Positions 44,638 to 53,921 of a stretch of DNA of 64,000 bases are shown piece by piece. Made by a program: the position numbers and the translations under genes. The DNA comes from Glaciimonas sp. (GTDB taxonomy: Bacteria; Pseudomonadota; Gammaproteobacteria; Burkholderiales; Burkholderiaceae_D): NCBI GenBank assembly GCA_012927625.1, contig JABBOV010000008.1:404291-468290 (forward strand), given 5' to 3'. The notes under the pieces are model-generated. The model was not told the origin of the DNA and did no database searches. It was given only the letters and a program-made list of their open reading frames with translations. Position 1 is the first letter of the stretch. The number at the start of each line of letters is the position of its first letter.

Positions 44638-45540
44638 TCACTTTATATTCTTGAAATTCGCAGTCAGCCAGGCAATGAAAGTCGCCACTTCGGGGCGTTC
44701 CAGGACTTGTTGCTCATAGACCAGATAATAAGCATACGACGGGGTATTCAGGCAGACATCGAAAATCTGCACTACATCGCCGGCGGCGATCGCCTCTTGG
44801 GCGAAATGCTTGCGCGTGAGCGCCACGCCATTACCGTGCCGGACAGCTTCCAGCAATAAACCCAGATCATCGACCCGAAAGCCGGTAGTCGGCTCGGGCC
44901 AATCCAGTCCGGCCGCTTCGAACCAGGGTTGCCACGGTTCCAGCGGCGAACGCAGCAGGGTTGCGCGCTGGAGATCGGCAGGGTCGGCGAGGCCGCCGAT
45001 TTGCTCCAGATAGCGCGGACTGGCAATCGCGAAAACCGGCTCCTCAAACAGCTTTTCAGCCACCTCACCTTGATACTCGCCGGTGCCGAAGCGCACCTCC
45101 AGATCGGTTTCCGACAAGCTCAGGTCATACAGCGGCACGGACAGAAACGCTTCCAGTATGATTTCGGGATGTTCACGCACGAAGTCGGCCAGACGCGGAA
45201 TCAAAAAACAGCGGGTAAACGTCGGCGGTACCGTGATCTTGACTCTGGGCTGGGAGATATTCTTTTTGTGCGGCAGCGGAAAATCGGTCAGCGTGCGCAG
45301 CGCCACCCGCACCACATCCAGATACCGGCGGCCGAATCCAGACAAACTGATGGCCCTGCCATCGCGATTGAACAAGCGCTCGCCGGTGTAATCTTCCAGC
45401 AGCCGGATACGGTGCGAGAGCGCCGATGGCGTGATGCACAATTCTGTGGCGGCAACAGCAAAAGAAGCATGGCGCGCCGCAGATTCAAATGCCGACAACG
45501 CATGCACCGGAGGAAGTCGAATTAGTGCGCGGGTTGCCAT
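44638..45540 (-). CDS. LysR-family transcriptional regulator, GcvA-like
   Basis: The 300-residue protein begins MATRALIRLPPVHALSAFES, then AARHASFAVAATELCITPSALSHRIRLLED, the GcvA-type HTH with 'F..AA.ELC.TPSA.S'. The effector domain includes VKITVPPTFTRCFLIPRLAD (near 100) and ATLLRSPLEPWQPWFEAAGL (near 195), typical of the GcvA/AmpR subfamily. Its start overlaps the end of the upstream FAD dehydrogenase gene by 19 bp, so both are probably in one message. It may control that gene or glcDEF; the target is inference. Confidence 0.88.
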   Translation of the reverse strand: MATRALIRLPPVHALSAFESAARHASFAVAATELCITPSALSHRIRLLEDYTGERLFNRDGRAISLSGFGRRYLDVVRVALRTLTDFPLPHKKNISQPRVKITVPPTFTRCFLIPRLADFVREHPEIILEAFLSVPLYDLSLSETDLEVRFGTGEYQGEVAEKLFEEPVFAIASPRYLEQIGGLADPADLQRATLLRSPLEPWQPWFEAAGLDWPEPTTGFRVDDLGLLLEAVRHGNGVALTRKHFAQEAIAAGDVVQIFDVCLNTPSYAYYLVYEQQVLERPEVATFIAWLTANFKNIK

Positions 45541-46955
45541 GTAATGATTTTTCCAGGGTTCATGATGTTGTGCGGGTCTAGCGCATGCTTGATGATGCGC
45601 ATGGTATCGACGGCTGCCGCGCCATGCTCTTGCAGCAGAAAGTTCATCTTGTGCAGGCCGACCCCATGCTCGCCGGTGCAGGTGCCGTCCATCTCGATGG
45701 CACGCGTGACCATGCGCCCATTGACGCTTTCGGCCCGCGTCATGGCGGCGGCATCGGCCGGATCAACCAATAACAACACATGGAAGTTACCGTCGCCGAC
45801 GTGGCCGATGATGGAATACGGTATGCCGCTGGTTTCACAGTCGTCCTGGGTGGCGAGAATACACTCGGCCAGGCGCGAAATCGGCACGCAGCAATCGGTA
45901 GTGATGGCGCGCCAGCCGGGACGCATTTGCAGCAAGGCGAAATACGCATTGTGACGCGCAGTCCAGAGCCGGGTACGGTCTTCCGGCCGAGTCGCCCATT
46001 CAAATCCGCTGGCGCCATGTTCAGCGGCGATGTCTTGCACCCGCTGCGCCTGCTCTTGCACGCCGTGCTCGCTGCCGTGGAACTCAAACAGCAGCAACGG
46101 CTTGACCGGCAACTCCAATTTGTCATGGGCGTTGATGGCTTTGACACTGTTTTCATCCAGGAATTCGACCCGCGCCACCGGCACGCCCATCTGGATGGTT
46201 TCGATCACGGTGTTGACCGCATCCGCCACGCTGGGGAAGGAACAGACCGCCGCCGAAATCGATTCGGGCAGCGGATACAGGCGCACCGTCACTTCGGTGA
46301 TGATGCCCAGCGTACCTTCGCTGCCGACAAACAGACGCGTCAAGTCATAACCGGCCGCAGATTTTTTGGCGCGGGTGCCGGTTTTGATGATGCGCGCGTC
46401 TGCGGTGACGACCGTCAATTTCAGCGTGTTCTCGCGCATGGTGCCGTAACGCACCGCATTGGTACCGGAGGCGCGAGTCGCCGCCATTCCGCCCAACGAA
46501 GCATCGGCACCCGGATCAATCGGGAAAAATAATCCGAAATCCTTGAGCGCCAGATTCAATTGCTTGCGGGTCACGCCGGCCTGCACGGTGGCAGTCAAAT
46601 CCTCCGAATGCACCGCAATTACCGCGTCCATCTGCGACAGGTCAATTGTCAGCCCGCCCTGCACTGCCAGAATGTGTCCTTCCAACGAGGTGCCGGTGCC
46701 GTAGGCAATCACCGGCACCTGATGCTGGCCGCACAAATGCACGGCGGCGGCAACTTCTTCGGTGCTGCGGGCAAAAACCACCGCGTCCGGCAGCATCGGA
46801 TCATACGAAGATTCGTCCCGGCCATGATGCGCGCGTACCGCCTGCGCCACTGAAAAGCGTGCGCCGAAGCGTTCCGCCAGCGCTGATGAAAAGGCTAACG
46901 GCAAGGCTGCCTGCAACGCTTTTTCAGTTGCCGGCAACGGGTCCCTATGATTCAT
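45522..46955 (-). CDS. FAD-linked 2-hydroxyacid dehydrogenase (D-lactate dehydrogenase/GlcD-like)
   Basis: About 477 residues from ATG 46955 (MNHRDPLPATEKALQAALPL); the track's 47321 start adds a non-protein-like stretch overlapping the divergent cobalamin gene. FAD motifs: VPVIAYGTGTSLEGHILAVQ (near 90), GGMAATRASGTNAVRYGTMR (near 148), LFVGSEGTLGIITEVTVRLY (near 205). The C-terminus has GHVGDGNFHVLLLVD and TCTGEHGVGLHKMNFL. The ITTDCCVPISRLAE block is common in cytochrome-linked D-lactate dehydrogenases. Substrate is probably D-lactate or glycolate; exact choice not readable. It is followed by the overlapping LysR gene. Confidence 0.88.
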   Translation of the reverse strand: MNHRDPLPATEKALQAALPLAFSSALAERFGARFSVAQAVRAHHGRDESSYDPMLPDAVVFARSTEEVAAAVHLCGQHQVPVIAYGTGTSLEGHILAVQGGLTIDLSQMDAVIAVHSEDLTATVQAGVTRKQLNLALKDFGLFFPIDPGADASLGGMAATRASGTNAVRYGTMRENTLKLTVVTADARIIKTGTRAKKSAAGYDLTRLFVGSEGTLGIITEVTVRLYPLPESISAAVCSFPSVADAVNTVIETIQMGVPVARVEFLDENSVKAINAHDKLELPVKPLLLFEFHGSEHGVQEQAQRVQDIAAEHGASGFEWATRPEDRTRLWTARHNAYFALLQMRPGWRAITTDCCVPISRLAECILATQDDCETSGIPYSIIGHVGDGNFHVLLLVDPADAAAMTRAESVNGRMVTRAIEMDGTCTGEHGVGLHKMNFLLQEHGAAAVDTMRIIKHALDPHNIMNPGKIITWQPAH

Positions 46956-47088
46956 TTTGCTCTCCAAATAAGTGTCTGATTTTACTCCGCAGCACCACAC
47001 CGCGCATATTTGCAACGCCGGGCCTGACACCCGTGGAGGTGAATTGACGTATTCTTGAACTCTTTTTTCACTAATCAGAATCGACATC

Positions 47089-47646
47089 ATGGGCAACCGG
47101 CTTTCCAAGATAGCAACCCGCACCGGCGACGGCGGCACCACAGGGCTCGGCGACGGCAGCCGCACTGACAAAGACAACCTGCGGATTGCCGCAATGGGCG
47201 ATGTAGATGAACTCAACTCGCAACTCGGCGTGTTGTTGTGCGAGCCGCTGCCCGACGCATTGCGCGAGGAATTGCTATCGATCCAGCACGACCTGTTCGA
47301 CCTGGGCGGCGAACTCTGCATCCCCGGCTATACCATGATCACGCCGGAGCAAGTCACCCGGCTCGATCATCTGCTGGAGAAATACAACGCCGATCTGGCG
47401 CCGCTGCGCGACTTCATCCTGCCCGGCGGCTCACGCGCCGCAGCGCTGGCACACGTCTGCCGCACCATCTGCCGTCGCGCCGAACGCACCATCGTCAGCC
47501 TGGGCAAAACCGAGAAAATCAACGACGCGCCGCGCCAGTACACCAACCGCTTGTCCGATCTGCTGTTCGTGCTGTCGCGCGTGCTGAATCGCTTTGCCGG
47601 CGGCAGCGATGTGATCTGGGAAAAAGAGCGGGATCGTACTATTTGA
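47089..47646 (+). CDS. ATP:cob(I)alamin adenosyltransferase, PduO type
   Basis: The 185-residue enzyme makes adenosylcobalamin from cob(I)alamin and ATP. The N-terminal ATP loop IATRTGDGGTTGLGDGSRTDKD (near 7), DVDELNSQLGVLL (near 38), FILPGGSRAAALAHVCRTICRRAER (near 112) and NRLSDLLFVLSRVLN (near 150) are the conserved PduO/CobO-type features. It is divergent from the FAD dehydrogenase and has no vitamin B12 operon next to it. No cobalamin riboswitch was recognised upstream. Confidence 0.93.
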   Translation: MGNRLSKIATRTGDGGTTGLGDGSRTDKDNLRIAAMGDVDELNSQLGVLLCEPLPDALREELLSIQHDLFDLGGELCIPGYTMITPEQVTRLDHLLEKYNADLAPLRDFILPGGSRAAALAHVCRTICRRAERTIVSLGKTEKINDAPRQYTNRLSDLLFVLSRVLNRFAGGSDVIWEKERDRTI

Positions 47647-47652
47647 GTGTAA

Positions 47653-47700
47653 GTAATGCAGGCCTCCGTGCCTGCATACAGGCACGGAGGCCTGCACTAC
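47653..47700. repeat. Dispersed palindrome family A, copy A4
   Basis: GTAATGCAGGCCTCCGTGCC at the left and GGCACGGAGGCCTGCACTAC at the right. It lies 6 bp after the cobalamin adenosyltransferase stop, so it may work as a terminator. Confidence 0.85.
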
Positions 47701-47743
47701 TGCCATATACATGGCAATGTATATTTCATGTAACATTGTTTAT

Positions 47744-47776
47744 ATGCGGCAACCTATTTGTTTTTAGGCATACTCC
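47744..47776 (-). repeat. AT-rich dispersed element, copy E7
   Basis: On the minus strand GGAGTAT starts at 47776 and CCGCAT at 47749, exactly 27 nt downstream, with GCCTAAAAAC in the spacer. It lies between convergent genes, so it is unlikely to be a promoter. Confidence 0.65.
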
Positions 47777-47840
47777 ACTTACCGCGCACAATGCAACAAA
47801 AAAAACTGCCATCAGCTTGCCATGTAAAAACATACCAGTC

Positions 47841-47907
47841 AGGGTGGGTGAAACCCGCCTAACGCTATGAAGGCCCGTACAGCGCGGGTTTCACCCGCCC
47901 AGCCTGC
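47841..47907. repeat. Dispersed palindrome family C, copy C2
   Basis: GGGTGGGTGAAACCCGCC at the left and GCGGGTTTCACCCGCCC at the right form a strong inverted repeat just beyond the end of the diguanylate cyclase gene. Same core as the copy at 53811. Confidence 0.8.
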
Positions 47908-47937
47908 CTGCATCGGTTTGCAGGCAACTTCCGGGTT

Positions 47938-49581
47938 TTACGTGCTGAAAGTTTCCAATCCTTCGTTGAAAATACAAAATCCATGCTTCCCCGACCGCTT
48001 AACTTGGTACATGGCGATGTCGGCCTGCGACAACAATTGCGAGGCAGAAACAGGTGCGCCGGAATATAACGCAATGCCAATCGAGACGTCGAGCACCAAT
48101 CTCTTGCCGTCGATATTAAAAGGCAGGCCAATCGCCGCCAGCAATTGCTGCGCAACGTTAATCGCCGTGTCGTGCGCCTCGTCGAGATCAGTTAACAAGA
48201 CGACAAACTCGTCGCCGCCAAGGCGCGCCACAGTATCGATTTTTCGGCGCCCCGCCGATAAGCGCGCAGCAACCTGGCACAGAACAGCGTCGCCGGTCGC
48301 ATGTCCAAATTGATCGTTGATCGGCTTGAAATTATCGAGATCGCAAAACAACAGCGCAAAATACGAACCGCCGCGCTCGGCACACGCCAGCGCTTGTTGC
48401 AGGTGGTCGTCCAGCATGGCGCGGTTATATAAACCGGTGAGCGCATCGTGATGCGCCATAAATTCCAGCCGCACCTCGCTTGTCTTGAGCGAGGTTTCCT
48501 TTTCGCGCAGCCGCACTACCAGGCAATTAAATCCAGCCATCAGAGCGCCTACCTCGTCCTGACGCTTGACTGGCAACGGTTCCAGTGCGCGTTTGCCATC
48601 TGCCATTTCGTGCATTGAGCGTGCCGCATCCCGGAGCGGGCGCAATATGTAGGGCAACAGCAACATCAACACCACAAACATCGCGACCAGAAGCACCAAA
48701 GAGCCTTTCCAGAAGAAACCACGCATCGCCGCAATCGGCTGGAACACCTCCGCGGTAGGCATGCGTGCGACGACATACCATCCGGTGCTGGGTACCGTTA
48801 CCATGGACGCCAGTTCCTTCACACCTTCAACATTAGTGGCAATGCCGGTGCCACGGTAGCCTGCCATGGCCCGATCGTGCAACAGATTCACGCCGGGAGC
48901 CGGCGTCGGCTTTAACACCAGGGCCGGGTCGCTGGCGCCGACAACCAGTTTATCGGCCGGCGAAATCAAGAGGAATCCGCCGCTGACGCCGAGCTGCGTT
49001 GTTTGCAGGCGATCGAGAAAGCCGGCTGTATCGAGCATGACCACACCCGCTAGCACAGCCACCACGCGTCTGGAGGCGTCGCGTACCGGTGCCGCCATGA
49101 TCAAGATCGGGTCGCCATTGGCGCGCCCGCGCTGCGGCTTGCCCATCACCGGAGCATCGGCGCGCAGCGCAGCCTTAAACCAATCGGAATCGGTATACAA
49201 CAGCGTATCGCGCCCGGCCACCACCGGGTATTGCGCCAGCAAGCCTTTACCATCCGGCGGCAACACCATCAACCCGCTATCAAACAAGGGATTTATGCGC
49301 TGCCGTTCCTGAACCCAAATCGCCAACTTCTCAGGCTGCTGCAGTAACGTGGGCGGCAACGCGGCGCTCAATTCGCTGATCAAAGCGCGGCGCGTCTGGA
49401 TACTGTGATCGATGTCGCGCGCAACGTAGGACGCAATCGACAATTGCTGAGTCGCCACCAATTCACGTAGGCGTTCCTGCGCAAAAGGCAGCGCAACCAG
49501 CAAGCGCGCCAAGACACCCCCCACAATAAGCAATGCGCCAATCGCGATGATGCGGTACTTCATGCTATGGAATATTGACAT
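47938..49581 (-). CDS. Membrane diguanylate cyclase with periplasmic Cache-like sensor, HAMP and GGDEF
   Basis: About 547 residues from ATG 49581 (MSIFHSMKYRIIAIGALLIV); the longer track start at 49641 lacks a clear Shine-Dalgarno. Two membrane helices (near 8-28 and 290-310) flank a periplasmic double-Cache-like sensor (residues 35-285, with TDSDWFKAALRADAPVMGKP). A HAMP-like linker (LRPLRDAARSMHEMADGKRA) leads to a GGDEF domain, LEFMAHHDALTGLYNRAMLDD through RLGGDEFVVLL (near 458). An inhibitory site RKID sits five residues before GGDEF. It should make c-di-GMP in response to an external signal. c-di-GMP would be relevant to MshE at 7.9 kb. Confidence 0.92.
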   Translation of the reverse strand: MSIFHSMKYRIIAIGALLIVGGVLARLLVALPFAQERLRELVATQQLSIASYVARDIDHSIQTRRALISELSAALPPTLLQQPEKLAIWVQERQRINPLFDSGLMVLPPDGKGLLAQYPVVAGRDTLLYTDSDWFKAALRADAPVMGKPQRGRANGDPILIMAAPVRDASRRVVAVLAGVVMLDTAGFLDRLQTTQLGVSGGFLLISPADKLVVGASDPALVLKPTPAPGVNLLHDRAMAGYRGTGIATNVEGVKELASMVTVPSTGWYVVARMPTAEVFQPIAAMRGFFWKGSLVLLVAMFVVLMLLLPYILRPLRDAARSMHEMADGKRALEPLPVKRQDEVGALMAGFNCLVVRLREKETSLKTSEVRLEFMAHHDALTGLYNRAMLDDHLQQALACAERGGSYFALLFCDLDNFKPINDQFGHATGDAVLCQVAARLSAGRRKIDTVARLGGDEFVVLLTDLDEAHDTAINVAQQLLAAIGLPFNIDGKRLVLDVSIGIALYSGAPVSASQLLSQADIAMYQVKRSGKHGFCIFNEGLETFST

Positions 49582-49641
49582 GCGGCAATGATACCGAAAA
49601 TCGGTGCACGAGTATTTTAGAAAAATAGGGCCGGAGTCCAA

Positions 49642-50084
49642 TTAGGGCAACCATTTCAAGGCAACCGAATCAAAAATTGTTTGCGCTCAAGCACTTCATG
49701 ACCCATGCATAACAGAAGTTTTTGGCTTATGCCCGGTGGTCATTTGATGCGCTTGCCTGTGCGGCAACCGCTAATCAGGTACCACTCCAACTAAGTATCC
49801 AGTTCAGTTAAATCAGTGTGGTAACTGCGGCTGACTGAAAGACTTTTCACTCCGGCACAGGCCACCGGCGACCGCGACGTGATTTGGGAAAAGCGTGATC
49901 GCGGGGTGATGGTGCGGTTGCTGCAAGCCAACGTGCCAGTGTTTCGGAAGCTGCACCAGATTCGCTTGGAGATGAAAAGGCTTTGGCGATAGCAGGATAT
50001 GGAAAGATACCGTGACTGGCGAGTGGTATCTGTTGCAAGACCAATCGACCTTATTTGTACCCTGATTAGAGCACTCTTCATGCT
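49642..50084. other. Intergenic region downstream of the lipase foldase gene, holding an orphan coding remnant
   Basis: A 443-bp gap between the diguanylate cyclase start and the lif stop. Apart from the open fragment at 49825-49992 on the + strand, I see no gene, RNA or family repeat. The minus ORF 49791-50081 in the track is not protein-like. Confidence 0.45.
49825..49992 (+). pseudogene. Orphan 55-codon coding remnant
   Basis: After a stop at 49822, an open frame without a good start codon runs to TAG 49990-49992. It reads ...TGDRDVIWEKRDRG then VMVRLLQANVPVFRKLHQIR, ending EMKRLWR. The amphipathic, Arg/Leu-rich C-terminus looks like a true protein tail. The words DVIWEK also occur at the end of the cobalamin adenosyltransferase (GGSDVIWEKERDR), but the match is too short to prove relation. 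It is probably the 3' end of a gene whose front was lost. The parent family is not recognised. Confidence 0.4.
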
Positions 50085-51029
50085 TTACTCGTACGCTGCC
50101 AACCGCTTCTGTTCATCGCCAAAAAACCGGCTCTGACGTAGTTGTTGCAGCGCGGTTTGTCGCGCCGATTCAGAAAGTGCCGGATTGGCGGCGATGAATC
50201 TATGCTGCTCTGCGAGATAAGCGTCAATGCGGCTTTTCCAGGCAGATTCGTCCCGGTCCACTTCAGACAGCCGCGCTGCGGCTTCCGGCGAAATGGCCGC
50301 AGCGCGCATGCGGTAAATATCGTCTTCACTGGCACCCTCCGAACGCATTTTTACGACCGACTCTTCAAGTCTAACAACCACCATCGGCGCTTCGCGCGCC
50401 TCGCGCACTGCAACTGGCATTGCCGCGTCAAGCGCGACCATTCTGGTGCGCTTTTGCTCGACGCTCAAGTTCGTATCCTGGTCGATTTCAAGCCGCGCTA
50501 CCGCGTCCAGATCATACGCGTCGTCGAAACCGAACAAGCCCTTGTTTTCTGCCGCGCTGAAGAACTGGCTGCGAACCTGTAGCATTGCCTCAAGACGCGC
50601 GCGCACCGCGCCGCTTGCATTCCCGGCTAGCTGGGCATTTTTTTCCACTTCCAGCAACGCACGTTTGTAATCGAGATAGCGGCCCCAAAGACGCTTAGCT
50701 TCTGCTGCCGCGGCAGGCTTCAGTTTTCGGTCCAGCTCGCGTGCGGTTTCAGCGTAAATTTCCTCTATGGATTTTTCACCGACTGCAGTGAGGTAATACT
50801 CAAAAAAATTGCGCAGCGCACTGTCGACGACCAGGGTCTGATCTGCGGCGATCGTCACAGCGTCATCCGACCTGGTGCCCTCGAGAGATTTTACGAACGG
50901 GAACAGGTTAGGCTCGGCCACACTCTTTACCGGCGCGGCTACTTCACCCGACGTACGCATGAAGATAAAAAAAACGGCAGCGACCAGCGCCGCCGTAATC
51001 CAAACCAAGGCATATGTTCTTGTTGTCAT
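50085..51029 (-). CDS. Lipase-specific foldase (Lif/LipB chaperone)
   Basis: The 314-residue protein has an N-terminal membrane anchor (YALVWITAALVAAVFFIFM) and a Lif-type body. The conserved motif Rx1-2FDY(F/C)LSAxGE appears as LRNFFEYYLTAVGEKSIEEI (near 72), slightly degenerate. Long helices (LDYKRALLEVEKNAQLAG, QQLRQSRFFGDEQKRLAAYE) make up the rest. It folds the neighbouring lipase in the periplasm before type II secretion. It follows the lipase gene by 10 bp, the standard lip-lif arrangement. Confidence 0.9.
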   Translation of the reverse strand: MTTRTYALVWITAALVAAVFFIFMRTSGEVAAPVKSVAEPNLFPFVKSLEGTRSDDAVTIAADQTLVVDSALRNFFEYYLTAVGEKSIEEIYAETARELDRKLKPAAAAEAKRLWGRYLDYKRALLEVEKNAQLAGNASGAVRARLEAMLQVRSQFFSAAENKGLFGFDDAYDLDAVARLEIDQDTNLSVEQKRTRMVALDAAMPVAVREAREAPMVVVRLEESVVKMRSEGASEDDIYRMRAAAISPEAAARLSEVDRDESAWKSRIDAYLAEQHRFIAANPALSESARQTALQQLRQSRFFGDEQKRLAAYE

Positions 51030-51039
51030 ATGGCTTTTT

Positions 51040-52777
<1,738 letters not shown>

Positions 52778-53680
52778 ATGTCAATGCAATCCACTGTTTC
52801 TGACGTTTATCCAATTGAAGATGCCAGCCCAAGCGCTGCCTTTGATGGCAATAATTCAGGAGTGTCATGGGGCGCTGTGCTGGCCGGAGCGGCCGCCGCT
52901 GCCGCCCTGTCACTGCTCTTGCTCATCCTTGGAATTGGGCTTGGCTTGTCGGCGGTTTCGCCTTGGTCGTATAACACTGCGACGATGGGAAAATCAACCA
53001 TTCTCTGGCTTGCGTTCAGCCAGTTTGCCGCCGCTGGCATCGGCGGTTATCTAGCCGGTCGCTTGCGCGTCAAATGGGTCAGCGCTCACACCGATGAAGT
53101 GTATTTCCGCGATACCGCGCATGGCTTGCTGGCATGGGCGGTCGCAACTTTAGTGACGGCAATTTTCCTGGCAGGCGCGGTACGCGCCGTAGCCAGTGGT
53201 GCCATAGATACCCTTTCCACAGCCGCAGCTGCGGGGGCCAGCGCCAGCAGCAATGCGTCGGATGTTGGCACCGGTCCGGTCGGCTACTTTTCCGACATGC
53301 TGCTGCGTTCCGACAAGCCTGCGCCGGCTGGCGATGCCGCCACCCGTGCCGAGATTGTGAAGATTCTCACTAATGACCTACATGCCGGCACCCTGGCTGC
53401 TGACGACCAGCAATATCTCTCGCGCCAGGTCGCCCGCAACACTGGTTTGTCACAGTCGGACGCCGACATGCGGGTGAACGACGTCTATGCGCGCATGATT
53501 AAAGCAAAAGCCGACGCCGAGGCTACTGCAAAAGCTGCCGCTGAAAAAGCGCGCAAGGTCGCCGCCCAATCGGCACTGTGGATGTTTGTCGCATTGTTGC
53601 TAGGTGCTTTTATCTCCAGCCTGATGGCGACCTTTGGCGGCAGGCAACGCGACGACATGCGAGGCATCAAAGGGCGCTGA
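52778..53680 (+). CDS. Conserved hypothetical inner-membrane protein
   Basis: The start at ATG 52778 has AGGAG 5 nt upstream; the 46 codons before it in the track look non-coding. The 300-residue protein has hydrophobic segments near 30-55 (SWGAVLAGAAAAAALSLLLL), 75-100 (AFSQFAAAGIGGYLAGRL), 115-140 and a C-terminal helix (LWMFVALLLGAFISSLMATF). Between them is an Ala/Asp-rich soluble part with NDVYARMIKAKADAEATAKA forming a helix. Homologues in Burkholderiales are sometimes labelled 'PhnA-like', which nothing here supports. Function unknown; the following micro-gene may be co-expressed. Confidence 0.8.
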   Translation: MSMQSTVSDVYPIEDASPSAAFDGNNSGVSWGAVLAGAAAAAALSLLLLILGIGLGLSAVSPWSYNTATMGKSTILWLAFSQFAAAGIGGYLAGRLRVKWVSAHTDEVYFRDTAHGLLAWAVATLVTAIFLAGAVRAVASGAIDTLSTAAAAGASASSNASDVGTGPVGYFSDMLLRSDKPAPAGDAATRAEIVKILTNDLHAGTLAADDQQYLSRQVARNTGLSQSDADMRVNDVYARMIKAKADAEATAKAAAEKARKVAAQSALWMFVALLLGAFISSLMATFGGRQRDDMRGIKGR

Positions 53681-53722
53681 AGCATACATACAAACTCATC
53701 ATCACCTACACAGGAGAACACT

Positions 53723-53794
53723 ATGCGATCAATTCTATTATTTTTTCTTGGCATCCCAATCCCCATCATTATTTTGATTGCGTTATTGCATTAA
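53723..53794 (+). CDS. 23-residue hydrophobic micro-protein
   Basis: Too short for the ORF track. ATG 53723 with a strong AGGAG 6 nt upstream reads MRSILLFFLGIPIPIIILIA and ends LLH. It is a single membrane helix with two central prolines. I recall near-identical tiny proteins (MRSxLLxxLGxPIPIIILIALx) in many proteobacteria, often next to membrane or stress genes, usually unannotated. It starts 42 bp after the membrane protein gene, so co-transcription is likely. Function unknown. Confidence 0.75.
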   Translation: MRSILLFFLGIPIPIIILIALLH

Positions 53795-53810
53795 TCGATC
53801 CTGCCAGCGC

Positions 53811-53871
53811 GTAGGGCGGGTGCAACCCGCGGCGAGCCGCATTGATTGCGCGCGGGTTCCACCCGCCCTGC
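53811..53871. repeat. Dispersed palindrome family C, copy C3
   Basis: GTAGGGCGGGTGCAACCCGC at the left and GCGGGTTCCACCCGCCCTGC at the right enclose a 20-nt middle. It lies between the micro-gene and the catalase gene, ending 50 bp before the catalase start. Confidence 0.8.
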
Positions 53872-53921
53872 TTGCCTAATATTCCGTAAGCCTTACATCA
53901 CATTTTCGCGAGGTATATCTC

